Assembly (NCBI GenBank): GCA_910586605.1
Contig: CAJUJR010000045.1
Location: 1-25,737 of the forward strand
Source of the DNA: an uncultured Lachnospiraceae bacterium
GTDB lineage: Bacteria > Bacillota > Clostridia > Lachnospirales > Lachnospiraceae
Reading direction: 5' to 3'
DNA: 25,737 bases
The translations under genes and the position numbers were made by a program. This document shows, piece after piece, positions 1 through 7,095 of this stretch; the stretch's first letter is position 1; the number at the start of each line of letters is the position of its first letter. The notes under the pieces were generated by a model, which was given only the letters and a program-made list of their open reading frames with translations, did no database searches and was not told the origin of the DNA.

Positions 1-50
1 GATATTTTTTATCTATTTACATTTCTCTACGATTGGCTGTGAATAGTAAC
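1..50 (-). repeat. Dispersed repeat copy, cut by the window edge
   Basis: Read on the minus strand this begins GTTACTATTCACAGCC and continues to the left edge. It matches bases 25666-25715 (plus strand) without gaps at about 43 of 50 positions, counted by eye. It lies just downstream of the NUDIX gene that ends at 85. Its far end is outside the window, so its full length and nature are unknown. Confidence 0.65.
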
Positions 51-84
51 TATACATATGTTTAAATAACCATCCATATACTGC

Positions 85-597
85 CTACTGCTTATGATAC
101 TGCCTGAAATGTTCTACTGCTTTTTGGATTACTTCAATATATTCCGGCTCACGCAGCCTGTCATGCATCTGTAAGTACAAAAGTTCTGCGCCATCCACAA
201 AACGCACTTCATCCACCTCGTCTTTCTGTAGCACACAGTCAGAGATAGCAAACTCCTTTTCCACAAAATAAACATCTGCAAAGCTTTTCCTCTTTTTTAC
301 CCTTCCAACAAAATGTATATTTGCATCAGAAATATCAATCCCGACCTCTTCAAGCGTTTCCCGCTTCGCCCCTTCAAGGCTTTCTTCCCCGCGCAAAACT
401 GCGCCCCCTGTAATATCCCATTCCCCTGGATGGCTTTCTTTATTATTAGAACGTTTCTGTACCAAAAATCTGCCATCCGGCGTATGCAAGTATACATGGA
501 CACAAAGCAGGTAATCACCTGCATCCGGCACGCCACGTTCCATTGTTTTTCCGGTTCTTTGCCCATTTTCATCGTATACATCCCAAATTTCTGCCAT
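85..597 (-). CDS. NUDIX hydrolase, IPP-isomerase/YfcD-like
   Basis: A 170-residue cytoplasmic NUDIX protein. The full NUDIX box runs from G65 to I87 (G-x5-E-x7-REtlEEvGi, with R79, E80, E83, E84), so the Mg-binding pyrophosphohydrolase site is intact. The N-terminus (EIWDVYDENG...) is typical of the subfamily that resembles isopentenyl-diphosphate isomerase and is often called YfcD; family members cleave nucleoside diphosphate-type substrates, but the substrate cannot be told from sequence. The ATG follows GGAGGA at good spacing and lies 12 bases after the queH stop, so the two are probably co-transcribed, with this gene last in the dapB-cvpA-queH run. No U-tract terminator follows; a dispersed repeat does. 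Family is sure, substrate is not. Confidence 0.92.
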   Translation of the reverse strand: MAEIWDVYDENGQRTGKTMERGVPDAGDYLLCVHVYLHTPDGRFLVQKRSNNKESHPGEWDITGGAVLRGEESLEGAKRETLEEVGIDISDANIHFVGRVKKRKSFADVYFVEKEFAISDCVLQKDEVDEVRFVDGAELLYLQMHDRLREPEYIEVIQKAVEHFRQYHKQ

Positions 598-609
598 CTC
601 TTCCTCCGC

Positions 610-1257
610 TTATATATCTCTTCCAGCCCTGCCAAATTCCTTTTCCGCCTGCCTCCTGCTAAACTCACAGCCGCAATAATTCTGGCGGTAAAGGTTATGC
701 TCCTTTGAAAGCGCAACTGATTTCGCATAGCCATCTTTCTTTTTAAAATCTGACATCAGCCAAGGGATTTGGTATTCCTTTGAAAGCTGCAGCCCAATCT
801 CATTAAGCTTTTGTGCATTTTTATAAGGGCTGACAGAAAGCGTTGTCGTAAAAAAGCCAAACCCATTCTCTTTGGCATAAACAGCCGCCTCCCTTAAACG
901 CATCTGATAACATGCAAAACACCGCTCCCCTCCTTCTGGAAGCTCTTCTAGGCCTTTTGCCATCTTATAAAAAGATTCTGGGTCATATTTCCCCTCTGCA
1001 AAGGAAACCTTATATTTAACCGGAAGTTCCAGAATCAGCCGCTGCTGCTCCTGTACCCGTTTTCCATATTCTTCTTTAGGGGCTATATTGGGATTATAGT
1101 AAAAGACTGTTATTTTAAAAAACTCCGCCAGATAACTGAGGCAATAACTGCTGCAAGGGGCGCAGCAGCTATGCATCAAAAGCCTTGGGACTTCGCCTTT
1201 TTCTGTAATCTGCCCTATTATTTTCTCTAATTCTAACTGATAATTTACTTTATTCAC
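610..1257 (-). CDS. queH: Epoxyqueuosine reductase QueH
   Basis: A 215-residue protein of the QueH (DUF208) family, which carries out the last step of queuosine synthesis in tRNA, reducing epoxyqueuosine to queuosine, and replaces the cobalamin enzyme QueG in many anaerobes. Visible hallmarks are the N-terminal CC-x2-C (C31, C32, C35), the central C113-x2-C116 in ERCFACYQ, and a C-terminal C195-x-C197. These fit the family's iron-sulfur and metal-binding cysteines. The start is GTG at 1257, preceded by GAGG five bases away; the nearby upstream ATG (1261 region) runs into a stop and cannot be used. The gap to the cvpA-like gene upstream is about 90 bases with no terminator seen. No other queuosine gene is in the window. 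Confidence 0.93.
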   Translation of the reverse strand: MNKVNYQLELEKIIGQITEKGEVPRLLMHSCCAPCSSYCLSYLAEFFKITVFYYNPNIAPKEEYGKRVQEQQRLILELPVKYKVSFAEGKYDPESFYKMAKGLEELPEGGERCFACYQMRLREAAVYAKENGFGFFTTTLSVSPYKNAQKLNEIGLQLSKEYQIPWLMSDFKKKDGYAKSVALSKEHNLYRQNYCGCEFSRRQAEKEFGRAGRDI

Positions 1258-1347
1258 AAAAACCTCATTCCTGCTTTGGCCCTTTATCCGAGCGTGTTAA
1301 GAAAGAAATCTTTACATTGCCTGCCTGGGTTTCCAGCCGCCAATTCT

Positions 1348-1785
1348 CTAACCTCTATCAATAAAAGCTTTGAACAGATAAGTTTTGTCAATCACTTCCT
1401 GCGTAAGCCCCCACCGCTCCCACATCTCCTGCGGAACGACCCTAAAGAGAAAGCCAAACAAAATATAGAAAACTAGGAAAGCGCCAATAAAGCCTGCAAA
1501 AGCGCCGCCTGCCTTATTTACTATGCCAATCAGCGGAATCCATTCCACAACCTTTAGCACCTGTACAGCTTTCCCAAGTACTGCCGCGGCAATAATAAAA
1601 ACTATGCCATATAATGGAATTATGCCAGTCATCTTTACAAAAACAGAGGCAATCATTGCAGAAGCTATAAGAACTGCAATATGCGCTACACACATAACGA
1701 GGCCGACATGCCATCCACGGATTACAATCAGCAAAAAAAGAATTGCCAAAACTATATCGATAATATTTCCATCCCTCAAATACAT
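1348..1785 (-). CDS. CvpA-family membrane protein
   Basis: A 145-residue, very hydrophobic protein with about four membrane segments (roughly residues 8-28, 30-50, 56-75 and 95-115) and the family's central polar-glycine segment (IVNKAGGAFAGFIGAF). This matches the CvpA family, named after a colicin V production protein in E. coli; its molecular job is not settled. The ATG at 1785 overlaps the dapB stop by one base (TGATG), a translational coupling arrangement; a GTG at 1788 gives one extra residue and is an alternative. Membership of the dapB transcript seems likely. The family assignment rests on topology plus the NKxxG segment, so it is good but not absolute. Confidence 0.8.
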   Translation of the reverse strand: MYLRDGNIIDIVLAILFLLIVIRGWHVGLVMCVAHIAVLIASAMIASVFVKMTGIIPLYGIVFIIAAAVLGKAVQVLKVVEWIPLIGIVNKAGGAFAGFIGAFLVFYILFGFLFRVVPQEMWERWGLTQEVIDKTYLFKAFIDRG

Positions 1786-2540
1786 CACATCAGCACATCC
1801 GCCATATCATACAGGCCGGCGTCCTTCCCTTTTAAATATTTAGCCGCTACTACAGCGCCTTTTGCAAAGACCCCTCTAGAATAGGAAGCATGGGAGAAAG
1901 TAACTACCTCGTCATTGCCGGCAAAAATCACATCATGTTCCCCTACAATCGTCCCACCACGGACAGAAGATATCCCCAGTTCTTTTTTCTCCCGTTTCTG
2001 GCGCACCTGCGTACGGTCATAGATGTATTCATACTGGTTGTCCATCGCCTCATTGATAGAATCCGCCAATGCTAAGGCTGTTCCAGAAGGCGCATCTAGC
2101 TTCTGGTTATGGTGTTTTTCCACAATCTCAATGTCAAACCCTTCTAAAGCTAATTTGCAGGCCACTTCCTTAACAATCTTTAACAAAAGGTTCACGCCAA
2201 GCGACATATTTGCAGAACGCAGGACAGCCGTCTTTTCCCCTGCATCCAGAAGATACTTTGTCTGTTCTTCTGACAGCCCTGTAGAACATTCTACCAGGGC
2301 AACCTTCTTTTCAATTGCAAAATCCACTACCTTTTCCAGGTTATTCGCTGAAGAAAAGTCAACTATGACATCTGCTTCTTCCTTGACGCCTGAAAATTCC
2401 TGATAAACAGGATAACCATTTTCCCTGTTGTCCAAAATATCTATGCCTGCGACAATGGCAACATCCTCATCGCCTGCCACAATACCGTTAATCATCTGTC
2501 CCATACGCCCATTACAGCCCACCAAAATAATGTTTGTCAT
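1785..2540 (-). CDS. dapB: 4-hydroxy-tetrahydrodipicolinate reductase
   Basis: A 251-residue NAD(P)H-dependent reductase of the diaminopimelate/lysine pathway, acting on the product of DapA. The N-terminal Rossmann glycine motif GCNGRMGQ is at residues 8-15; the catalytic and substrate-binding segment HHNQKLDAPSGTA is at 143-155, with H143, H144 and K147 in the expected places. The open frame continues 39 codons further upstream, but that stretch has no ribosome site and lies in a palindrome-bearing leader; the ATG at 2540 follows AAAGGAAG and gives the family's usual start (MTNIILVGCNGRMG). It is followed by the CvpA-like gene in a one-base overlap. It is separated from dapA by a good terminator, so it probably has its own promoter. 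Confidence 0.97.
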   Translation of the reverse strand: MTNIILVGCNGRMGQMINGIVAGDEDVAIVAGIDILDNRENGYPVYQEFSGVKEEADVIVDFSSANNLEKVVDFAIEKKVALVECSTGLSEEQTKYLLDAGEKTAVLRSANMSLGVNLLLKIVKEVACKLALEGFDIEIVEKHHNQKLDAPSGTALALADSINEAMDNQYEYIYDRTQVRQKREKKELGISSVRGGTIVGEHDVIFAGNDEVVTFSHASYSRGVFAKGAVVAAKYLKGKDAGLYDMADVLM

Positions 2541-2592
2541 TGTTTTTCTTCCTTTCTTCCGTTGTACTACACTAAAATAAAATATATAAAAG

Positions 2593-2610
2593 ACACGCTC
2601 TAGAACGTGT
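2593..2610 (-). promoter_or_regulatory. Palindrome in the dapB leader
   Basis: On the minus strand ACACGTTCTAGAGCGTGT forms a near-perfect inverted repeat (7 pairs, one of them G-T, CTAG loop) followed by CTTTTATATATTTTATTTTA. It sits between the dapA terminator and the dapB start. It could be an operator, part of the promoter region (TATATT just downstream could be a -10), or a weak attenuator. No lysine riboswitch is recognisable here. Confidence 0.35.
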
Positions 2611-2673
2611 TTGAAAATTGCTTCACAGTCCTTGTCAGCAGCCACTATATTACACATAATTTCCTATAAAGTT

Positions 2674-2700
2674 AAAAAGCCGGCAGATTTCTCTACCGGC
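2674..2700 (-). terminator. Rho-independent terminator after dapA
   Basis: On the minus strand a 9-pair stem (GCCGGTAGA / TCTGCCGGC, one G-T pair) closed by a GAAA tetraloop is followed by TTTTT. It lies about 40 bases past the dapA stop. The plus strand also has a T-run (CAGCTTTTTT), so it may work in both directions. This argues against simple dapA-dapB co-transcription. Confidence 0.85.
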
Positions 2701-2739
2701 CAGCTTTTTTCCATGCCGGTGAAAGTTCTTATTATAAAT

Positions 2740-3633
2740 TTAACCAATCACTTTCACACCTGCATCAATCATCGCCTGGCGAAGCACCTGCTTATGTGCT
2801 TCTTCCATCCTGGTAAGTGGCATACGCAGAGGCCCCGCCTGAAATCCCATCAACTCCATTGCTGCTTTTACCGGGATTGGGTTCACTTCGCTGAAAAGCG
2901 CTGTTATTAATGGGATATATTTTAACTGAAGATTGCGGCTTCCTTCCACATCCCCCTCTATCAGTTTTATTACCATATCATGTGTATCTTTTGGCGCAAC
3001 ATGCGATAATACAGAAATAACCCCTTTTCCGCCTAATGCAACAATCGGCACAATCTGGTCGTCATTCCCAGAATATACGTCAATCTCCCCTTGTGTCAAG
3101 GAAAGAAGTTCCGCCACTTGGGATAAGTCCCCAGAAGCTTCTTTTACGCCAATAATGTTCTCTACCTCTGCCACCATATCGGCAATCGTCTTTGGCTGGA
3201 TATTTACCCCGGTACGCCCCGGGATATTGTATAATATAACAGGTATGTCAATTGCCTTGGCAATTTCTGTAAAATGCTTTTTTAACCCTGCCTGTGTCGC
3301 TTTATTGTAATAAGGAGATACTACCAGTACGCCGTCTGCACCAGCATTTTGCGCTTCTTTTGACAGATAAGCTGCTGTAGCCGTGCAATTGGAGCCCGTA
3401 CCTGCGATTACGGGAACCCTTTTCTTTGTCATATCCACACATGCTTTAATGGTTTCAATGTGTTCCTCATGTGTCATGGTAGATGCTTCTCCAGTTGTGC
3501 CGCACACAATAATAGCATCTGTCCCATTTAAAATCTGGTCATTTACGATACGCTCCATCTCCTCATAATTAACAGAGCCATCCTCATGCATTGGTGTAAT
3601 TAAAGCTACACCCGCACCTGTAAAAATAGACAT
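2740..3633 (-). CDS. dapA: 4-hydroxy-tetrahydrodipicolinate synthase
   Basis: A 297-residue class I aldolase-fold enzyme that condenses pyruvate with aspartate semialdehyde, the first committed step to diaminopimelate and lysine. The active site is complete: T46/T47 in GTTGE, Y135 and R140 in YNIPGRT, and the Schiff-base lysine K164 in GVKEASGD. Length is typical. The ATG is preceded by AAGGAGGAG at good spacing. A promoter-like TTGCCT-17-TATTAT lies just upstream, overlapping the end of cobO, and a strong terminator follows, so dapA may be transcribed alone or by read-through from cobO. Confidence 0.98.
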   Translation of the reverse strand: MSIFTGAGVALITPMHEDGSVNYEEMERIVNDQILNGTDAIIVCGTTGEASTMTHEEHIETIKACVDMTKKRVPVIAGTGSNCTATAAYLSKEAQNAGADGVLVVSPYYNKATQAGLKKHFTEIAKAIDIPVILYNIPGRTGVNIQPKTIADMVAEVENIIGVKEASGDLSQVAELLSLTQGEIDVYSGNDDQIVPIVALGGKGVISVLSHVAPKDTHDMVIKLIEGDVEGSRNLQLKYIPLITALFSEVNPIPVKAAMELMGFQAGPLRMPLTRMEEAHKQVLRQAMIDAGVKVIG

Positions 3634-3658
3634 TCCTATCTCCTCCTTGTATCTTTAT

Positions 3659-3687
3659 ATAATAGTATATGCATTTGTATCAGGCAA
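3659..3687 (-). promoter_or_regulatory. Candidate sigma-A promoter for dapA
   Basis: On the minus strand TTGCCT (3682-3687) and TATTAT (3659-3664) are separated by exactly 17 bases. Transcription would begin near 3652 and give a leader of about 20 bases containing the ribosome site. The -35 box lies at the very end of the cobO-like gene. Confidence 0.45.
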
Positions 3688-4177
3688 GCAAATCTTTTTC
3701 TAAATCAATTTTAGAAATAATATCCGCATACTCCGCAATTTCCGGAGGCAGCCCCCTTCCTGTCAGTACCAAGCGGCAATAATCCTCCCGCAGCCCAATC
3801 AAGTTAATAATATCTTCTATAGTAATAATCTCCAAATCCAGAAGCGCTAATACTTCATCCAGTACTAAAACATCACATTCACCTGTATCAATGACTTTCC
3901 GTGCAAAATTAAAACCATTCCTTATGTTCATCCGCTCTTCTTTCTGCCTGGAAGCAGAAAGCTCACTATAAGAACAGTCCCCCTTTTCAAAACGGAACAA
4001 TTTAATATCCGGCTCCAGCCTCTCCAGGAAATTAAATTCCTCGCTTTCCTTCCCTTTTAAAAACTGGATAATAATAGCTGACTGCCCCAAACTCGCTGCA
4101 CGGATGCACTGCCCCACTGCGGCTGATGTCTTTCCCTTGCCAGGGCCATAAAACACCTGAACAATCCTTCGATTCAT
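3680..4177 (-). CDS. cobO: Cob(I)yrinic acid/cobalamin adenosyltransferase, CobO/BtuR type
   Basis: A 165-residue P-loop ATP:corrinoid adenosyltransferase, which moves the adenosyl group of ATP to Co(I) corrinoids to make adenosylcobalamin. The Walker A is GPGKGKT at residues 11-17, the family's distinctive form, and the Walker B is VLVLDEV at 103-109; the C-terminal LTGRGLPPEIAEYAD matches the family's TGR segment. The frame is open 26 codons further upstream, but the ATG at 4177 has AGGAGG seven bases before it and gives the normal N-terminus. The product is slightly short for the family (often 170-200). No other cobalamin gene is in the window, so it may be an orphan or salvage enzyme. Confidence 0.88.
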   Translation of the reverse strand: MNRRIVQVFYGPGKGKTSAAVGQCIRAASLGQSAIIIQFLKGKESEEFNFLERLEPDIKLFRFEKGDCSYSELSASRQKEERMNIRNGFNFARKVIDTGECDVLVLDEVLALLDLEIITIEDIINLIGLREDYCRLVLTGRGLPPEIAEYADIISKIDLEKDLLA

Positions 4178-4321
4178 ATAACAACCTCCTGCTTTCTGAC
4201 AAGCTAAAAAGCCAGAATAGCACTCTTTTATCATTTTCAAATGCACTTTAGCCATTTTATCATAACTTATATCAAAAAGCTATAACATTTTTATTTTCAA
4301 GCGCTATTCACATTCAAATTA

Positions 4322-4336
4322 TTACTATTCACAGCC
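4322..4336 (+). repeat. Intergenic repeat core TTACTATTCACAGCC
   Basis: Fifteen bases identical to the core of the repeats at 1-50 and 25666-25715, here preceded by A instead of G. A shorter echo, CTATTCACA, lies just upstream (4304-4312). It sits between the PAP2 stop and the cobO start, and similarity to the other copies ends soon after the core. Confidence 0.6.
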
Positions 4337-4360
4337 AAGCCTACAATGTACCGGTACGCC

Positions 4361-4386
4361 CCAGAGCGCATTCAAACACGCCCTGG
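4361..4386 (-). terminator. Hairpin across the PAP2 stop codon
   Basis: CCAG-x-GCG and CGC-x-CTGG arms form a seven-pair stem with one mismatch and a ten-base loop spanning the end of the PAP2 gene. No T-run follows on the minus strand, so this is only a possible end of the long PBP-to-PAP2 transcript. Confidence 0.25.
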
Positions 4387-4890
4387 TTCATTTTCATATA
4401 ATTTCGCCACTAACAGCCCTATCAGGCCGCCGGAAACTGTTCCAAAGAGCACATCGGTCGGATAGTGGATTCCTACATACAATCTGGAAAGGGCAATCAT
4501 CCCTGCCAAAATAAGCGCTGCAATCCCATAGCGTTTTGGGAGCATCTTTGCAATTACTGCAGCGGCAGCAAAAGAAGAGGCCGAATGCCCCGACGGGAAC
4601 GATAAATCAACCGCTTTCCCAACTAAAAGCTGTAGCCCATCAATGACCTCATATGGCCTTGTCCGCGCCACCAGGTTTTTCAGTAACAAGTTATTAAATA
4701 CAAATGAGCCAAGCAGCGCAATCCCCACAGCTATCCCAGCCCTTCTTGTCTTTTGGTACAGCGCTAACACAATCATCATTAAAATCCAGAAAAAACCAAA
4801 ATCCCCTAGGTGTGTAATTGCTTCTATTACCGGGCTAAGCCCTGAGTGCCTGATATATTTTTGAATCCATAATAAAATATCTGCTTCCAT
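4372..4890 (-). CDS. PAP2-family membrane phosphatase
   Basis: A 172-residue integral membrane protein of the type 2 phosphatidic acid phosphatase family, which in bacteria includes undecaprenyl-pyrophosphate and lipid phosphatases. All three catalytic motifs are present: K71-x6-R78-P79, PSGH (99-102) and S135-R136-x5-H142-x3-D146. About five membrane segments surround them. The ATG follows AAAGGA. It lies 35 bases after the RNase H stop as the last gene of the PBP-MoxR run. A role in recycling the lipid carrier of cell-wall synthesis would fit the PBP in the same run, but that is inference; phosphatidate or phosphatidylglycerophosphate are other possible substrates. Confidence 0.9.
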   Translation of the reverse strand: MEADILLWIQKYIRHSGLSPVIEAITHLGDFGFFWILMMIVLALYQKTRRAGIAVGIALLGSFVFNNLLLKNLVARTRPYEVIDGLQLLVGKAVDLSFPSGHSASSFAAAAVIAKMLPKRYGIAALILAGMIALSRLYVGIHYPTDVLFGTVSGGLIGLLVAKLYENEPGRV

Positions 4891-4925
4891 TTGTTTCCTT
4901 TCTCGTCCCCTGTCAACTGTTCTTT

Positions 4926-5591
4926 TCAGGCATACAGCCCCTGGAAATCTTCTGTCATATAATCAGTATCCCCAAGCCCTAACGCCTGTTTTGCCAGGGC
5001 GTCCGCCATATCATTATAATGGTCGTTAGAATGCCCCTTTACCTTGACAAATTCTATGTCCAGCATACTACGTATAGATTTGTAATACGCTTGGTATGCC
5101 TTTGTCCCCTCTTTATTCGCCTTCCATGCACCATTGCACCATTTTGCAATCCCTTCATAATCATGGTAAATAACAAGGCGCTTTATCTGGTTTGCCACTG
5201 CAAAGCGCATTGCTGCCTCGGCCCCTTTAATTTCCCCTGCCACATTATGCATCTGCGCAAGTTCCCTGTCACAGAACCTGTGGCAAAACAATTTTTCCTG
5301 CCCTTGGTACAAAACCACCATCCCACAGGAAAAATCCCCAGAAAGCTTATCAAAACTTCCATCAACATAGGCTGTCATCGTCCCATCCCCTACAAGAGCC
5401 TCTGTACCTTGACTCACTGTAAAAACATCCTCCCCATCTTCGCCTGCTAAATACGCTTCTGCACCTTCCCTTGTTGTAAAAGATTTAAACTCTGCCCCAG
5501 AAAACCCTGTTGTCTGTCTCTGGCATTCTGCCCAGGTATCAAAAACCCCGGTTTTTCTTCCATTCCGTACTGCATATACTTTTTTTCCCAT
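4926..5591 (-). CDS. rnhA: Ribonuclease H with N-terminal viroplasmin domain
   Basis: A 221-residue RNase HI that cuts the RNA strand of RNA:DNA hybrids. Residues 4-48 are a caulimovirus viroplasmin/hybrid-binding domain (KVYAVRNGRKTGVFDTW), found at the N-terminus of many Firmicute and eukaryotic RNases H. The catalytic domain spans about 72-206, with D77 (YVDGSF), E120 (AGEIKGAE), D144 (YHDYEG), H187 and D197 (VKGHSNDHYNDMADALA), so the acidic active site looks complete. The ATG follows AAGGGGA. It begins 16 bases after the MoxR gene and is followed by PAP2 at 35 bases. Nothing suggests a functional link to the MoxR module beyond co-transcription. Confidence 0.94.
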   Translation of the reverse strand: MGKKVYAVRNGRKTGVFDTWAECQRQTTGFSGAEFKSFTTREGAEAYLAGEDGEDVFTVSQGTEALVGDGTMTAYVDGSFDKLSGDFSCGMVVLYQGQEKLFCHRFCDRELAQMHNVAGEIKGAEAAMRFAVANQIKRLVIYHDYEGIAKWCNGAWKANKEGTKAYQAYYKSIRSMLDIEFVKVKGHSNDHYNDMADALAKQALGLGDTDYMTEDFQGLYA

Positions 5592-5607
5592 CTAAAGTCC
5601 CCTTGTA

Positions 5608-7095
5608 CTATCTTTCCAGTTCTGACAACAGTTCCCTACGCCTGCTGCCAACCAATAGTTCTTTATTATATTTATGATAACGGCTGCACTCATATTCTGA
5701 TAGAAAAACAGCGCCTTCTTGCGATAAGGTAAGTTCCGTTACAAAAAACACCATTTCTTCCCCTGCTGCAAAAGCTGTTTCCATAAAATCAAAGGCATTC
5801 TCTGTTGCTTTCCCTGCCTTTTCCTCTGCTTTAGAAAGCTTTTCCGCCTGCCTGCCAAAGCCTTCCTTTGCTTTCCCAAAGCTTTCTTCTGCACCCAATC
5901 CAGAAACCGGGCACGCTTCTTTTAGAAATCCTAAAAGGCTTCCATAAAGCTGTACTTCCCTCCTGGTATAAAGGCCTGCCGTTTTCTTTTGCCCAAATGC
6001 TTCTTCTTCCTGTTTTAACAACGACAGGTAACATTCCTTTGCATCTTTCGCCTGCCCTATCTGGCTCCGGTATTCTTTTAAATAAAGATACCAGGCATCT
6101 GTCAGCTCCTTTTCCCAGCAAAAAGCCGCCATTTCACGGAGCAGCCCATCCAGTAAAAGTCCGGTTACGCTGATTTTCTCATCAAAGCCAGCACGGGAAA
6201 TCCTCTGGTAAACCTCCGTAGACACATCTCCCTGCAAAATCCCTTCAATACCATAATCATCCTGGTATTTCCGATACAAGTCAAGATATGCCGCCACATC
6301 TTCTGCCACATCTGCATGGCGCAAAAATTCATACACAATCTCCTGCGTCACCGGAAACTGCAAGCTTTCATAAGCTTTCAGCAAATCGCTGAAATCCTCC
6401 CAGCCCCTTGCTGTTACAAACTGCAGCCCGTCTACATCTGCTTCGGCCCGGTAAAAATTTTTCGGGCGAAGTTCCAGGTAACTAAGCAATGCAGAATGCA
6501 CCTGTTCTTTCCTGGCATATTCTTTCCAAACATGGTAGTCTGCCTCAATATCCATCCGGCGTACACGGTCTAGCGTAACCATATCAAACTCCCTGACAGA
6601 TTTATTATATTCCGGCGGATTGCCAGCTGCAATGATAATCCAGCCTTTCGGGACAGCCTGGCTTCCAAACGTCTTACATTGTAAAAACTGCAGCATTGTC
6701 GGCGCAAGCGTTTCTGATACGCAGTTGATTTCGTCAATAAACAAAATCCCTTCCGAAAGGCCTGTACTACGCATTTTATGATAAATACTTGCGATAATTT
6801 CACTCATGGTATATTCTGTCACCGCATATTCTTTCCCACCAAATTCCTCTTTTTCAATAAAAGGGAGACCAACGGCGCTCTGTCTGGTATGATGGGTAAT
6901 TGTGTAAGCGACAAGTGCAATCTTGCACTCCCTTGCAACTTGTTCCATAATCTGCGTCTTCCCGATTCCCGGAGGACCCATCAAAAGAACCGGTCTCTGC
7001 CGGACTGCCGGAATCAGATAATCCCCTGTACTATCCTTTTCCAGATATGCTTTAACAGTATTTATTACCTCCTGTTTTGCCTCTTTAATATTCAT
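5608..7095 (-). CDS. MoxR-type AAA+ ATPase
   Basis: A 495-residue AAA+ protein. In order: Walker A GPPGIGKT (40-47), Walker B ILFIDE (117-122), sensor 1 AAGN (156-159) and an arginine segment LDRVRRMD (about 184-191); beyond about 330 the sequence is helical and charged with no motif I recognise. Proteins of this kind pair with VWA-domain partners to remodel or activate client complexes. The partner gene lies immediately upstream, its TGA overlapping this ATG by four bases (ATGA), which strongly suggests a stoichiometric pair. GGGAGGA precedes the ATG. The frame stays open 14 codons further upstream, inside the partner, without support. The long C-terminal extension is unlike minimal MoxR proteins (about 330 residues). 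Client unknown. Confidence 0.9.
   Translation of the reverse strand: MNIKEAKQEVINTVKAYLEKDSTGDYLIPAVRQRPVLLMGPPGIGKTQIMEQVARECKIALVAYTITHHTRQSAVGLPFIEKEEFGGKEYAVTEYTMSEIIASIYHKMRSTGLSEGILFIDEINCVSETLAPTMLQFLQCKTFGSQAVPKGWIIIAAGNPPEYNKSVREFDMVTLDRVRRMDIEADYHVWKEYARKEQVHSALLSYLELRPKNFYRAEADVDGLQFVTARGWEDFSDLLKAYESLQFPVTQEIVYEFLRHADVAEDVAAYLDLYRKYQDDYGIEGILQGDVSTEVYQRISRAGFDEKISVTGLLLDGLLREMAAFCWEKELTDAWYLYLKEYRSQIGQAKDAKECYLSLLKQEEEAFGQKKTAGLYTRREVQLYGSLLGFLKEACPVSGLGAEESFGKAKEGFGRQAEKLSKAEEKAGKATENAFDFMETAFAAGEEMVFFVTELTLSQEGAVFLSEYECSRYHKYNKELLVGSRRRELLSELER

Noticed and set aside
2541..2657. Longer dapB start at 2657
   Set aside because: The added 39 residues precede the Rossmann motif, lack a ribosome site and cross the palindrome; the ATG at 2540 has a good site.
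3634..3679. Lysine riboswitch ahead of dapA
   Set aside because: The gap to cobO is only about 46 bases, far too short for the roughly 170-base lysine aptamer.
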